Origin: Fragilariopsis cylindrus CCMP1102
Lineage: Eukaryota; Bacillariophyta; Bacillariophyceae; Bacillariales; Bacillariaceae
Direction of reading: 5' to 3'
Length of the DNA: 64,000 nt
NCBI GenBank assembly: GCA_900095095.1
Contig: FMBT01000395.1
Span: 62,001 to 126,000 of the forward strand
Shown here: positions 44,305-57,429 of the stretch, piece by piece
Position numbering within the stretch: the first letter of the stretch is position 1
Layout: each line of letters begins with the position of its first letter
Made by a program: the position numbers and the translations under genes
Notes under the pieces: generated by a model
Told to the model about the DNA's origin: nothing
The model's input: only the letters and a program-made list of their open reading frames with translations
The model's database searches: none

Positions 44305-45540
44305 GATTGACTGATTGATTGATTGATTGAGAATTAACTTTTGTTTTGTTTGTGTTATGAGAGTTTATTTTATATGAGTGAGAGAGTGAGTGGTGTGTGA
44401 AAACAGGAACAAAAGAATGTACCCTGTCGTGCAAGCAATGTACACTGAACTCAGAAGTCGATACAAGATTCAAAAAGATTAATTTTGAAAGATTGCATTC
44501 AATATAACCGCCAAAAAGATTTTTTCGGTGAAAGTGAAACGAGAACACCGTTCTTTTGTGTTCTTCATGTCGCCGATATTTCGATACAATTGAAAATGCC
44601 TGCTCATACTTCATTAAAAAATGAGGTCAAAAAGGGCGCGTATTTTCAAATAGCGGCCAAATAGCGGCAACTCGCTTTCAATTAAAGGGGCAAGATTGGT
44701 GTCAGTTTTATTAGAAACAAAGTCAAATTGGCGAAGCTCTGCTGTGTGTTTATTTTAATTGTTCGCGCTGATTCTTTTCATTCCCACGTAGCTTCTACAC
44801 AGTGTATGCAACATTTGAATCTTAACAAATGAAGCACGAATAAAAATAATTTTCAGTCATGCACATTTAATCTTGAGAGAAGATTGGAATAATGCATGCG
44901 AAAGCACGAATAAAAATAATGTACAGGTTCATCCTAATGCATTTTTTAAAACAAGATTCAAATAATTTTCAGTCATGGACACTTTTTCGACTTTCTTGCT
45001 GAATCAAGGCGCGCGCGCGGATCAAAACTATTCAAATTTATTATGCGATGTACTAGCGTATCATAACTACCTAGGGACCAAACCTTGAGTGTATTAGAAA
45101 GATCTTCAGTAATCCAGTCAAAACTTAACAAAATATGCAGCTACACATGTCACTTTCTGCTGCATGTAGCGGTATGCTTACTTTAGCCTAATTCCAAATA
45201 TTCACGATTTTTAGTACACACTAGCAAAAGATGCGATCCATTGCAAGTGTACAGTAAAGTGTTGGTCACTAGTGGAAGAAATGAAACATACTTATGTGAA
45301 GGACAGACTGACATACCATCCTTCACATGTGCCCTCTACGCACAGCACATCATCAGAACTGCACCAATTTTCTTCAGAAATCTTTCCATCTTTTTTTCCT
45401 GCAAATTGTGTATGAGTAAGACAGGAGTAACTAGGGGATGATTGGTTAAGGACAGACCACAGTCCTCTTTCAAAAGCTCTCTTTTGTTATGTATCTGACT
45501 ATTTACCCTTTCTTTCAATCCCTGACCCACCCTCACTCCT
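44305..45540. other. Intergenic with short direct repeats
   Basis: GCACGAATAAAAATAAT occurs at about 44833 and 44903, and AATAATTTTCAGTCATG at about 44847 and 44960. A GCGCGCGCG run lies near 45010. No gene is supported. Confidence 0.4.
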
Positions 45541-46620
45541 ACAGTCTACAGGAGGATGCTTTCTTTCTGTAGTTGGTAATGATAGTTTGGCAACATAGAA
45601 GGCTATGCTATGAGCAGGCAACAACTTCAACCCTATCTTTCTACACTAGAATCATCTATGTAAAGTAGAATATGGTGTAGGCCCATATCATCCTCCTGTG
45701 TTCATCAAAAGATTGTTGCAAAATGATGTCTACAGCAAGTCCCGGCTAAACAACCCTATCTTTCTACACTAGAATCATCTATGTAAAGTAGAATATGGTG
45801 TAGGCCCATATCATCCTCCTGTGTTCATCAAAAGATTGTTACAAAATGATGGCTACAGCAAGTCCCGGCTAAATAGTTATTATAACTCTTAGAAGAAAGA
45901 AAGGACCCCAAATGGGAACGAAAAATGATCTGTTATACTACCTGTTATTGTGTTTGCAGGTTGTTAAAGATTACAACAATGTATGAGGTTGTTACAGATT
46001 CACTACAAAAAAATCCCAACAGGTTAGTTAGAAATTTTGTACAGATGTTTTTACACAATTTTTGAATGAGTGATTCATTATTGGTACAGTAGCACAAGCA
46101 AGGCATGCAGTGATGTACTAAGTACTATACAAGAAGAAGAGGACATGACTAGTCTAGTCTAACTACTTCTGAACTGCTGAAATCTCCCAACACCTGTGCT
46201 TTGGACAGTAGTCTGGCGAAACAAAAGTTCTGAAGCTAATCTGGTATATCTAGCTAACTAAGTAGTAGTAGTATTCAACAGTTTTTGTGGACTGTGTTAT
46301 TTTTAGAGAACATATTACTCTATTAAAAAGTAAACCCACCCTAGCTACTACAGTCTACAGGAGGATGCTTTCTTTCTGTAGTTAGTAATGATTGTTTGGC
46401 AACATAGAAGGCTATGCTATGAGCAGGCAACAACTACTCGAAGCCCCCAAATACCAATCTGTGCAAAATTAGGATAATTTCAGTCATGAGTTTCTATTAC
46501 TGGCAAAAATCAACCCTATCTTTCTACACTAGAATCATCGATGTAAAGTAGCATATGGTGTAGGCCCATATCATCCTCCTGTGTTCAGCAAAAGAGTGTT
46601 GCAAAATGATGTCTACAGCA
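45541..46620. repeat. Interspersed repeat block: two families of ~87 and ~123 bp
   Basis: A 123-bp unit starting CAACCCTATCTTTCTACACT occurs in tandem at 45628 and 45751 and again, shortened, at 46511-46620. An 87-bp unit starting ACAGTCTACAGGAGGATGCT occurs at 45541-45627, directly before the tandem pair, and again at 46350-46436. The two units thus occur twice in the same order, with different spacing. No coding capacity. Probably a non-autonomous element or its subrepeats. Confidence 0.8.
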
Positions 46621-46684
46621 TTTAAAATTTTAATATTTTATATTAAGTAAAGATGACATTAGTATTCTTTTTCTTCTTCTTACG

Positions 46685-46689
<5 letters not shown>

Positions 46690-46719
<30 letters not shown>
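46690..46719. repeat. GT dinucleotide microsatellite
   Basis: Fourteen or fifteen GT units shortly after the CDC14 stop codon on the opposite strand. Confidence 0.9.
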
Positions 46720-46720
<1 letters not shown>

Positions 46721-46792
46721 TATTTTCCTTCTCGTTTCCCCCCAGTTGTTTGGATCGAATCCAATCGAAATGAAATCGAATCGGCATATTTA

Positions 46793-49438
46793 CTACGCAA
46801 ATGCTCTTGCCCACAATGACTGTGCTGCTCCTACTGATTTTTTTGATGAATCATTATTATTACTACTGTTATCCGGTGTTACTGGTACAGCTGGTTTCTT
46901 CTTCTTGTTACTTTCGTCGTCATTGTTGTCGTATGCTGACTTTGGTTGTTGTGATTGTGATTGTGACTGTGAATGACGTTGCCGATTTTGTTTTAATCGT
47001 GCTGCTAATAATCGATCTGCTTGACCTGGATCATCTCCTCCTACATGTACTTCATGCTCACCGCCTAACAACAATACTTCATGTCCATCCTCTTTACCAT
47101 TACAAGCAGATAATACTGTTACCGACGTAGGTGATGACGATGGTTTACCACGTGTGGGTGTTACTACTACCGCATTAGAATCATTACTATGACGAGTGGT
47201 GGTAATATTCGTCGCAACACGATTGGATGGATATAAGGAACGGACCATATCACCTTCTTGCCACATAATTGACTGTATATTAGCTAAAAATTGTTGTTGT
47301 GGACCAATAACCATCCCTGGACGGCATATTCTCATCCAACCAATAACATCCTTTGCACTTAATCTATAATGTTTCATTAACCATGCCCCAATACATGTAC
47401 CTGTCCGTCCTAATCCTGCTTTACAATGCACAGCAAAAGCGCCAGTACCTGTACCTGTACCTGTACCACCTGTACCATTAGTTGTTTGAGATTGAGATGG
47501 TATACCTGTAGAATCAAATTGTGATAATATACGTTGTAATATAATCATTGTTGGACATGAACCATCTGTATAAAATTGTTCAAAATGTTGTATACCATTA
47601 TTAATAAAATCAGATTCATTATAATTCTTCTTATTGAGCCGGACAACTAATTTAATATTCCTTTTTTGAAAATATGGTATATAATCATTGGGACTTAATG
47701 TGCAGTAACCTTCCGGGCTTATATATTTTTGATACGATGGTCCAGCAAATGCGCATATTTTACCTTTTACAATCCAATTTAAATCACCATTCTGTATTAT
47801 GTATGTATTATGTGCGTAATGTAATGTAATTGGGTGGAAAGATAGACAGAAAAAAGAATATGAGCAATGGAATGAACTGTTTGATTAACAGCCACAGCCA
47901 TAGCCACAAAAGTAAAGTACAGTGCAGTGCAGTGCCGTGCAGTACTTGTACGGTACGGTACAATCGATCGATCGATCGATCGATCGAATGACTTTTTAGA
48001 AAGCACGGAGGAGGGGGCGGACTACTGGGTCAAAATCAAACCGAACCGAACCGGACCAGAACGTGTCTGTCCTCGATGAGGATGAGGATACACGCAATCC
48101 TCTCTTTTATATGACGCTTTTCTCTGCCATTCCCATCTTGCGTTGGTCGGTCCGGTTCTAGTACGGTAGGTCTGGTCTATCCATCATCAAATCAAATCAG
48201 ATCAATCGCGTACGCATTGCATGCATACCGTTACATACAGTACCGATACCTCCCCATATAGTATCAATCAAGCAGTAATCGTCTTTCTCTTTTTTAAGCA
48301 CACAAAGAAACGTAACGTAATAAACTTAACTTACCTCAACTTGTTCAAAGTATTCATATTCATTAATATCAAATTTATTTGATGTATTACTGTTATTATC
48401 AACCCCACTACCAGTATTCGGATTATTATTTGAGTTTAATGTTAAACCCCAATCAAAGAAATTATATTGACGTGCTTTTTGTAATGATGTTAAACAATCT
48501 AATAAAGTTAATTCGTAGGGACATTGATATGGACTTGCATCATGAAATGCAGGTAAGGATGCTATAGTATCTTTCCCAATTGTGGATAATGGATATATAG
48601 GTGGATTCGATCTTATTGATGTATTTGTTCTACTTGTACTTGAATGATTTGATCTACTTGTACTTAAATAATTTGAATTACTTGACGTCATCATGTGTTC
48701 ATCATCATCATCGTCATCTTCATGATATTGATTACGACCTTGACCTAGTTTAAAGCCGTTGTATGCTTCTTCTGGTGTTCTATTTAAATGTAATATTTGC
48801 CACGCACAAATAAGAAATATTGCATTTGCTCTTTTATTTGTATTCGAGGATGAATAAAAGAGTACTGCACCATCCGTGAATGGTGTGTTATTTGTATTAT
48901 TATTATTCAATAGACCATTTAATTTGATTGAAAATCGATATAATTGTCCTAAATTTAATGGTCCATAATCTAAAAAGAAATTCCAATATATTAATTCCTT
49001 ATCAATATTAAAACAGGTCACAGGAATTTTATTGTTTGGTAATGATGGACTACTACTATCATTATTTGTGGCACCACTATGTGGATTACGTATTAATATT
49101 TTTTCATGTAATAATGGTACATTTGTTGGTTTTAGTGCACAATAATATAATTTATTCTAAAAAAGAAGTTTGAGTCGAGACGAGACCAAAAAAGAAAGAA
49201 ATAGAGGAGTATGTTTCAATGTGAGAAAGGTAGGTAGGCAGTATACGCACGCACGAGAGGGAGAGAGAGAGAGAGAGAGAGACAGAAAGAGAGAGGTAAT
49301 AATTCCGCCCTTGTGTGTTGTATATATATACTTAAGCGGTACGGTAGAGGTATGTAATGTAAAACTTACAGGAATAATTTCAACCGCACCTCGAAGAGGA
49401 TTTTTACTATTGGATGTCATTTCAGGAATTGGTGCCAT
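46793..49438 (-). CDS. CDC14: CDC14-type dual-specificity phosphatase, three exons
   Basis: Exon 1 is 49438-49370 (MAPIPEMTSNSKNPLRGAVE then IIP), exon 2 is 49156-48335 and exon 3 is 47791-46793. Both introns (213 and 543 bp) are GT-AG in phase 0. The joins IIP-NKLYYCALKPTN and FEQVE-NGDLNWIVKGK both rebuild CDC14 consensus. About 629 residues. The N-terminal domain has the CDC14 pattern FNIDKELIYWNFFLDYGPLN and LICAWQILHLNRTPEEAY, with an Asp/Ser/Asn insertion. The catalytic domain has YTDGSCP (general acid Asp) and VHCKAGLGRTGT with Cys about 420 and Arg about 426, then GWMRICRPGMVIGPQQQFL. CDC14 removes CDK-added phosphates from Ser-Pro sites at mitotic exit and at cilia. The tail is low complexity. 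Intact. Confidence 0.93.
47930..49295. repeat. Microsatellites inside the CDC14 introns
   Basis: Intron 2 contains CAGTG pentamers and an ATCG tetramer run at about 47963-47986. Intron 1 contains a GA run at about 49256-49292. Confidence 0.85.
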
Positions 49439-51169
49439 GATTTTTGTATTCGATATCGATTCAATGTCGATGTCGATTTGATGTCGATATGATATCGATT
49501 TTTATTTTAATAATGATCTTCTGACTTCTGCTGCTCTCTCAATGAATACGATTTGAATCTATTTCAATGATTTCAATGATTTGAATTCGATTTTGATTTT
49601 GATTTGAATTTTGATTTAGAAGGAAGGTATGGAATGTGATTTTCAAAAGGAAGGAGGGCCAAACGATATGTTATTTGGTTCAACTAAAATAGAGCTACTG
49701 TAGAGGTACAGAGTGGTTTAGTTTAGTTTAGTTTAGTTCGGTTTGGACTTTTGATGTTACTGTACTTGTTCTCATTTTTTATTCTCATTTCTAAACGGTA
49801 CTGGGCATGGTCATCTCGTTTCTTTCCGTTCGTTCGCAAAAAGAACAAGAAATAAATAGGCGTTGCATTGATCTCACATACAATACATACTGTAGTATGC
49901 GTTGAGTATGGGTACTACCGGTATGTACTTGTACAACATAAAAAGATTTTTCCGCGCCAAGAACGACAACAAAATATCACGCGCCGCATATTTAGTGGTA
50001 ACTTAATTTACAAGGAATGCCTCGCCTTCAAATCAATACACGGTAATAAAAATTTGAATAAATACTCCGAATTTTTCGCCAAAGTTAGTTTACCCCGTCA
50101 CCCCAATATAATACCACAGTGTGCGATTTTCAGACCGTTAGAAAAAATGACTTTTGATCGCGTAACGCTTTAAGTAATTCTGTAAATGCAAGAACGTGTT
50201 CAAACAAGATCGTTTCACTCGACTCGACTGTTTAGACTTAATATCGCTTTCTAACTAGTACAGTTCCAACGAGTAAGTGGCTACTTACTTGACTTGTACC
50301 TACAGTACCAGGACTATTACTATCATCTGCTTGACACATCTTGCTTGGATACCAAACCAATAGGTAGGTACTAATGTATTTTGATAAGAGCTCCCCTGTC
50401 ATGTCCTATCCTGCCCCCCCCCCCCCCCCCCAATTATTATGATTTTTCACCACACCATCACCAAGAAGGAAGAAAGGACAGAAAAAGAAGAGAGAAAGAG
50501 AGAGAGAGGATGGAGAGGGGGGGGGGGGGTGTACATTACATTGCTACACAACCCTGTAGCATATATCAAAGCAAAATAATGTAGTGTAATACTGTATAAT
50601 AATGTATGTCTATGTGTCTGCCTGCCCGCAAGTCCAAGGATTCTGGTAGCCATGATGCATGATATAGTAACACATTATACTAAGATTTTAAATAAAGTCA
50701 GCAACACTCTCACCATGTTTTCTACTCAATCAGCAAAATACTTTTTCTTTGATCTTATGGGCTTGATAAGCAGGTGGTAGAAAACCTACGAGTAGTAGTA
50801 GTACACTCCTTCTCTCTTTGTTTAATCTCTATACTCAAGAAGAAGAGAAGAAGAAGAAGAAGAAGAAGAAGAAGAAAAAAGAAAAAGAAGAAGGTGTTTA
50901 CTACATACCCCCTGTAGTAGAGGTATTGTTTTAATAATAATAATATAGATATCTAATTTAAATCCCTCCAAAACTCTCAGCCCAAGGCCCGAGTACTGTC
51001 TCACGAAGGCGCAGCACTGCAAAAGCAGCTATATCAAAATTCTATAGGTTAATTAATGACAGGAAACCCACTATTGATTTCTAACTTCCACTGGTTTGTT
51101 TGCGTTGTCGCTCCTTCTTTTGGCTATCCGTTTCAAGTATGTCTTTCCTTTGCCATGTGTTCATCCTCT
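49439..51169. other. Intergenic with homopolymers and microsatellites
   Basis: Just upstream of CDC14 are GATATCGAT-type runs (49450-49500). GTTTA pentamers lie at about 49719-49740. A C run at 50413-50432, GA runs near 50492-50508, a G run at about 50517-50529 and a GAA run at about 50840-50890 follow. No gene is supported. Confidence 0.5.
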
Positions 51170-51790
51170 CTATTGCATCAAGTTGTTGTTGCTCCATCCT
51201 TGGATCCGTTGAACTACAGATGATTCTCCTGCCTGGGAGGCTGCTTCATATTTCTTCACAGTTTTTGCAATAGCTCTCCTGTGGCTTCTGATGAAAGTCG
51301 CAATTGTTTGTGCAGTAGATTTGTCTATAAATTCTTCTATATTATTGTGGAACAGGCCCATGTCTACTGGTCTTGCTTTGTCTTTCAGTCCATTTAGTTT
51401 CCTTACGTCTGTACTGAGTTTAATAGTTTTCCTTATTCTTTTTTGTTGTTCTACTGATTTTCCATGTACTTCCTCATTCCTTATCTCCCATTATAATTTG
51501 ATGAGGTATGTCAGAGTCGTTTCGGCGACTGACGAGCCCCACACATAACAGTCTCTCTTCAATCCTATTGTCTTGTTTGTGCTGTCTTCCTGTAGTTGTA
51601 GCCATTCCTGTGATATTTTTCCAGCAAAGAAGTAGTGTCTCCATCCAATTCCTTCCTGTGATATGATAGCATTCGGGAAACCTTTTGGAAAGTTACTTAC
51701 ATTGACCTCTCCATACTCTAACCATACTGCAATAGTTGAAGTATTATTAGTAGTAGTGCAATGAACTCCACTAAAAATTCCTATTTTCAC
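51170..51790 (-). mobile_element. Decayed retroelement-like ORF fragment
   Basis: The minus strand codes for a single, interrupted stretch with W-rich and basic segments, including LKRDCYVWGSSVAETTLTYL, WEIRNEEVHGKSVEQQKRI and NNIEEFIDKSTAQTIATFIR. The WE-x-RN-x-x-VHG block is like that found after the reverse transcriptase domain of plant and protist retroelements. No polymerase domain remains. Class not resolved; broken. Confidence 0.35.
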
Positions 51791-52386
51791 TGCATGGGTG
51801 CGTGCTTATATATTATTTTCAACTTTGACTACGGTGACTACGTACCCCATATGGGGGAAGTACCAGGCCTTTGCCGACACCACCTACACCTGTCGATGCA
51901 CCTTGATTCAATGCATGGATTATGATTAGTCAATTACAGGAAAGAAGAGCTTCCCCCAATTGTTGGTACTTCACTGCATAGCGTAGCGCATGTTGTAGGT
52001 CTGTTCGCAACTGGATTTTGTAACACAGCCACGAAAAACGAGCCGCGTTGAGCTGGAATGCGCCTTTTACCACCCATCTGCACACCAACCGCGAAAATGG
52101 TTCAAAATAGCCCTTCAAAATGTGAGCAATCTTTGACTGACTATAACTTTTGGACTATTATGTCTAAGGTGATGGGGATGTTACGTAGTAAATTCTCCAT
52201 TTAACAGAGATATGGAAAAAGAATATCCTCAAGTTATCTCCATAATTAGTCTTTACTAGGTAACTAGTATTGTAATGTATTTTTGTCTGTTTTATTGGTG
52301 AGCTATAGTAAGCCACAGCGCGCATAAGTGGTATTTTGATTTGCCTCAATCGCTAAATTCTCTATATAAACCTAAGTCATGCCCAA
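51791..52386. other. Intergenic, with one short MITE-related motif
   Basis: TTTTCACTGCATGGGTGCGTGC at its left edge resembles the TTTCACTGCATAGGTGCGC motif of the large inverted repeat (28350-28372) and of 57659-57677. Nothing else is identified. Confidence 0.35.
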
Positions 52387-52394
52387 ATTTTAAT

Positions 52395-54935
52395 AAAAAC
52401 TAAATAATGCCCAATATTTTACTAGTATTTGTTACTGTAGTATATAATAATAACTTTAGCATCAAATATATACATTTTAAAAGTCATTTTTTTGGACAAA
52501 TATGCTATGAAGTTTTCAATTGACCTATTGGATGGAGAATTGTTACATTCCTTCGTCTCCTTAGCCTACTGGTATCTCACAATGTAGGCTCACACAGAGC
52601 ACACATTTTAGGGATTTAAAATAATGTATATGTACACACAACAATATAACTCATTTGAAAGTGTTGCAGAGGACAGCACCTTCTGGGTCAGGTGCACTAG
52701 CATTCTTATAGTATACTAGAACATTGTAGTTGCCTCCTACCACTTTTTTGATACTGTGGTTATTGAATAAATTACAATCCGCTGTTGTGGAAGGCACACA
52801 AACAACAAGATTTTTGATCAAGATGAACAACAGTGCATATATCTCATTTGAAAGGGTTGCAGAGGACAGCACCTTCTAGGTCAGGTGCACTAGCATTCTT
52901 ATAGTATATTAGAACATTGTAGTTGCCTTCTACCACTTTTTTGTTCCTGTGGTTGTTGAATAAATTACAATCCGCTGTTGTGGAAGGCACACAAACAACA
53001 AGATTTTTGATCAAAATGAACAACAATGTATATATCTCATTTGAAAGGGTTGCAGAGGACAGCACCTTCTCGGTCAGGTGCACTAGCATTCTTGTAGTAT
53101 ATTATAGAACATTGTAGTTGCCTTCTACCACTTTTTTGATACTGTGGTTGTTGAATAAATTACAATCCGCTGTTGTGGAAGGCACACAAACAACAAGATT
53201 TTTGATCAAAATGAACAACAATGTATGTATCTCATTTGAAAGGGTTTCAGAGGACAGCACCTTCTGGGTCAGGTTTACTAGCATTCTTATAGTATACTAG
53301 AACATTGTAGTTGCCTTCTATCATTTTTTGTTCCTGTGGTTGTTGCATAAATTACAATCCGCTGGTGTTGTAGGTAAGCACAAAAATAACATGATTTATG
53401 AACAAAATGAACCGCAAAATATCTTATTTGAAAGGGTTTCAGAGGACAACATCAGATGGGGCAGGTGCACAAACATCCACATAGTACTGTGTTTGCTTCC
53501 TACCATTCCTGGTGGCTCATCATCACTTGACTAAAGTAATTCTGATTGGTATCATTATTTTTATCTCACAAATAAATGCTCCAGTGGTGTTTGGTTATTG
53601 GAATATTATAACAACTTTGAAAAATAGGATGAATAACTTCTCCTTGGGTTCTGGTTTTAGAACCAGCATGGTGCACCAAGATACCACCAAGTCGGCCATT
53701 CCATACCAATAGGGATGAACCATGGGTCATGATCCTCATGCTTACCTTGTTCTTGCCTTTATAGAACACAAACATTGCATTTTTTGGCCAACATGTCATA
53801 TTTCCAAGCCCAAAAGTACCATTCAGAAATAGGCTGCCACAATCAAAAAAAGGAATTTGACCACGGTTTGAACACCCAGATACCTTCTATATATACATAT
53901 GGTCAAAATACACCAACAATACTTGGAGCATTTGCATATTGGTGGTGTGGTGGGTGAGGAACAATAGAATAGACATAAAATGGCCCAAATGCACACGTTG
54001 CAAAAATATTTGAGATGCTACCGCGTCCATACCAGGTATGCTGAGTCCCAAATAAAATAGCTAGGTATCAACCTGATTCATCAAGGTTTTGGATTATATC
54101 ATTTCTTTAGGTAACCATGTATTATATTTGGGGTGTCACGGGTCAAAACCCACTGCTATTAAAACACAATTTCTTTACATGCCAAGTGCGCGTGTAATCA
54201 AGGCCGTGATGCACCATCAGTATAGACCTAATAACCTTGAAACATTATATGGAGCTCAACATTATACCTATGGGTACAAGGTCCAACTATTGCTTAGGGC
54301 TCTAGGGAGGTTAGGAAGGTGTCAGGGTGTAATAAGCCCCAAAAAGGGTCATTTAGGCCCCAAAACAGGTTTTCTCCCTTTAGCGCCAATATCAGCATGG
54401 TCCTGCCCATAGCTTGCCAAGTTTATATCCCTTTGGTGTATATGGTCAACTTTTTGTGCTTACTTTGGGACAATTCTTCCTTTTGAGTGTGTACTAGGTC
54501 ACATACCCCCCCCCAAATGGGCCATTTTCCCATGTCCTAGGCTGCATCACACCCTCTACCACCTTCCAGTGTGAAGAACACATACCTAGCGCCTCAAAAT
54601 CCGGTCCAGACATCCACCCTATGCATATTAAGCTCAGATTATTCCATCTGATTGGGACTTTATACATGCTAGGATGAGTTAGAATGCCAGAAAGTGGAGT
54701 GGTATAGGTAGCAAGTACCACAGGATGTGGGCTGTGTATGAGCCTACATTGTGAGATACCAGTAGGCTAAGGAGACTAAGGAATATAACAATTCTCCATC
54801 CAATAGGTCAATTGAAAACTTCATAGCTTATTTTTCCAGAAAAATGACTTTTTAGGTGTATATATTTGATGCTAAAGTTGTTATTATATACTAGACTAAC
54901 AAATACTAGTAAAATTTGGGCATGATTTAGTTTTT
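52395..54935. mobile_element. Complete non-autonomous DNA transposon, copy B, with 8-bp target duplication
   Basis: A 2541-bp element flanked by ATTTTAAT at 52387-52394 and 54936-54943. It has terminal inverted repeats of about 205 bp (52395-52600 and 54732-54935), starting AAAAACTAAAT. Inside are five subrepeats of about 193-195 bp (marker TCATTTGAAAG near 52651, 52844, 53037 and 53232, and a diverged one near 53425), then a unique part homologous to both halves of copy A. The TTAA used by piggyBac in copy A is intact here at 54159-54162. No transposase ORF. The 8-bp duplication fits hAT or Mutator-like elements; the AT-rich target makes the exact edge uncertain. Confidence 0.85.
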
Positions 54936-54943
54936 ATTTTAAT

Positions 54944-55338
54944 TACTAATTCCACGCGGAGATTTATTTAAGCGTTTGCTAGATCACCCGGCATAAATGA
55001 TGACGTATTCAGGAGTATCTTTTCTCTGTTGAACCTTGTATTAATACCATCGTATCCAGGAGTGGAATAAGAGTTGTAATAGGAATAGCGACTCCTATAG
55101 ACGCTAAGATAAGATAGCTCATAATAACTTTAGACATTAGTTAATAACCAAAGCTTACTATATATTGTAGCTCAACAATAACAGTACTGTATTAATCGAC
55201 TCGACTCGGCTCAATAAATAGTATAGTATATTCTCGTACTCGTCTCCCGGCCTTTCTTCAGTCGTTTTATTTATTTATTTATTTATTCCCTATTGTGTAA
55301 CTTCAGCCTTCGATCATCGCCTAACGCTATATACCATT
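54944..55338. other. Intergenic; promoter region of the glycosyltransferase-like gene
   Basis: A short TTTA run at 55267-55287 and an ACTCG-like stretch near 55198-55210. No gene. Confidence 0.4.
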
Positions 55339-57180
55339 ATGGTGAATGTGAATCTGAATCAGACACAACCATCATCATCCGCATCATCATCAGCATCAGC
55401 ATCAGCGATGGTGATGATGTCGATGACGAAGAATAAAACAAAGACAAGATCAAGATTTAATATTATCATTGGTATAATATTTTTACTTATTATTTGTAGT
55501 ATAATTTTTAATAGTAATAATCTACCAAGAATATCAAATATTATTAATACTAATATGAATACGAATAGTATGTCAACGTCAACGTGAACGTCAACGTCAA
55601 AGTTTACATCAACGTACAATAATAACATCAACAACAACAACAACAACAGCATTGACGATAAAACGAATTCAGGACTAGATTCAGGATCAGGATCGCAAAG
55701 ATCAGACACAGATTTATTAGGATCACAACAGTTACCAAACGGATTACAATGTGATGTTAGTGGAACATATCATTATAGTAATGGAAGATATCATTACTAT
55801 AAAAATAGTTCTGACTTTCGTAATTCACAAAAACAAAAACATCAAGCCGTACTACAATCACCTGTACAACTGCAAGACGGAGGAGGAAAACAATCTAGAC
55901 AAGTCCAACAATCAAAAGTATCTGGACTAGTTGGATTATATGGTACTATGTATTGTGTTACTGGTACAGATGCATATATATTAAAAGGTTTTTTACCAGT
56001 AATACAATATTTAAAAAATGGATTAAATATACCAAATGCTAATATAAGAGCACAACAAAGAGAGTTACAGTTACTGTCACAGTCACAAAAGCTGTCACAA
56101 CAAGAACAGTCACAAAATCAATGGGCACTAGCAACAGATCAACATTTATGTCAAAATAGTAAAGCATTACAATCTATATTACCATTCTTTGATGTTATTA
56201 TTATATTATCACCTAATGAAGTCGTTGATAATGAGGACAGTAACAATGATCATCGAATATTAAAAAGAAACGAGAATAAATTTGGTACTGGATCACGTGA
56301 AGAATATAAAGATAAAGAAATGTTACGTCAAACAAGAATATATAAAGTAAAAGGTTTTGAGGAAGGTCCATATCCAATAACAATATTTATTGATGTTGAT
56401 ATGATACCATGTAACAGTCATTTTGCGGTGACATTAATTAATAAAACTATGAATGATCAAAATAATAATTATATTGACAATGCACCCAATAATGACAATA
56501 ACTCACATAATGAACAATATAAATTAGTACCATTTGATATTGCATTAACAAGTAAAGATGGTGGTATTGATGCTGGTAGTTTTAATAGTAGTGGTATTGA
56601 TGCTGGTACAAGAACAAGAACAATAAATTATAATAATAATATTCAAAATATTAATACGAATCATTTTAAAGCAATACCAAAGAAAAATAGAAGACATGAT
56701 ATACAACAAGATTATAATTTACATAATACAGCATGTGTTATATTAAATATGAATAGTCATAAAACAAAAGAATTACTAAAAAGAAATAAAGAATTATTTA
56801 TAAGTTCCAAAAACCCAAAATATATACATGATCAACCAAGTTTAGGTAAAATTATGTACACTATGATGTTAGAATCAAAATTACAAGCTACTAATAGTGC
56901 TACTACTAGTGCTTCTAGTGTCAGCAATAATAATAATAATGACGTATTAAAACATATTGATATGGATGATAAATTAGTATGTAGATCTGGGACGAATAAT
57001 AAGCGTCCTGTAACTTGTGATTATCATAAGAAAGATGATAAGGATAAGGATAATGATAACGAAAGCGATGTTAAAAAAAGGATACTCAGGAAGAAGAAAA
57101 ATAATAATAACAATAATAAAGGTAAAGTGGTTGAAGATGAAGAAACGTATTGTCTACTTGCACATAAAATTGAAATGTAA
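55339..57180 (+). CDS. Glycosyltransferase-like type II membrane protein with one in-frame TGA
   Basis: The frame starts at ATG 55339 and runs to TAA 57178-57180 (613 codons) except for one TGA at 55585-55587. N-terminal layout: a polar, Ser-rich head, a basic stretch (KNKTKTRSR), one membrane helix (FNIIIGIIFLLIICSIIF), then an Asn/Ser linker. The lumenal part has GLYGTMYCVTGTDAYILKGF, WALATDQHLCQNSKALQ, PITIFIDVDMIPCNSHF with a DxD-like motif for a sugar nucleotide, LHNTACVILNMNSHKTKELL and YIHDQPSLGKIMYTM. These resemble the nucleotide-diphospho-sugar transferase fold. The TGA lies in a Ser/Thr repeat coded by TCAACG units, where a single C-to-G change of TCA would create it. The rest is open, so this may be an allelic null, a sequencing error, or use of an internal start (ATG 55948) that would lose the anchor. 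Confidence 0.62.
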
Positions 57181-57429
57181 TGTAACAATGTTAAATTGTA
57201 CATAGGCCCCACCTATGTCTGTAAAAGTAAATGTTGTGAGTTACTTACAACCAGTTGAAGTCGAAACACGAATAAGAGAAGCGTATTCGGCAAATGATGT
57301 TACGAATAACGTTGTGTACAAAGTTACCGTTTACCAGAATACCAAAAGACAACAAAAAGCCCTGATTACGAGAAGCAACATATCTCTATCTCTTATGGAC
57401 GTGGACTTTCGCGACAAGGAAAATTATCA

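Noticed and set aside
18378-55587. TGA read as sense (codon reassignment), because TGA interrupts the transposase, the glycosyltransferase-like gene and the 32-kb remnant
   Set aside because: TGA is also the natural end of the DUF6824 gene (28950) and of the gene at 30270, and other broken genes have TAA or TAG. Separate lesions explain the pattern better.
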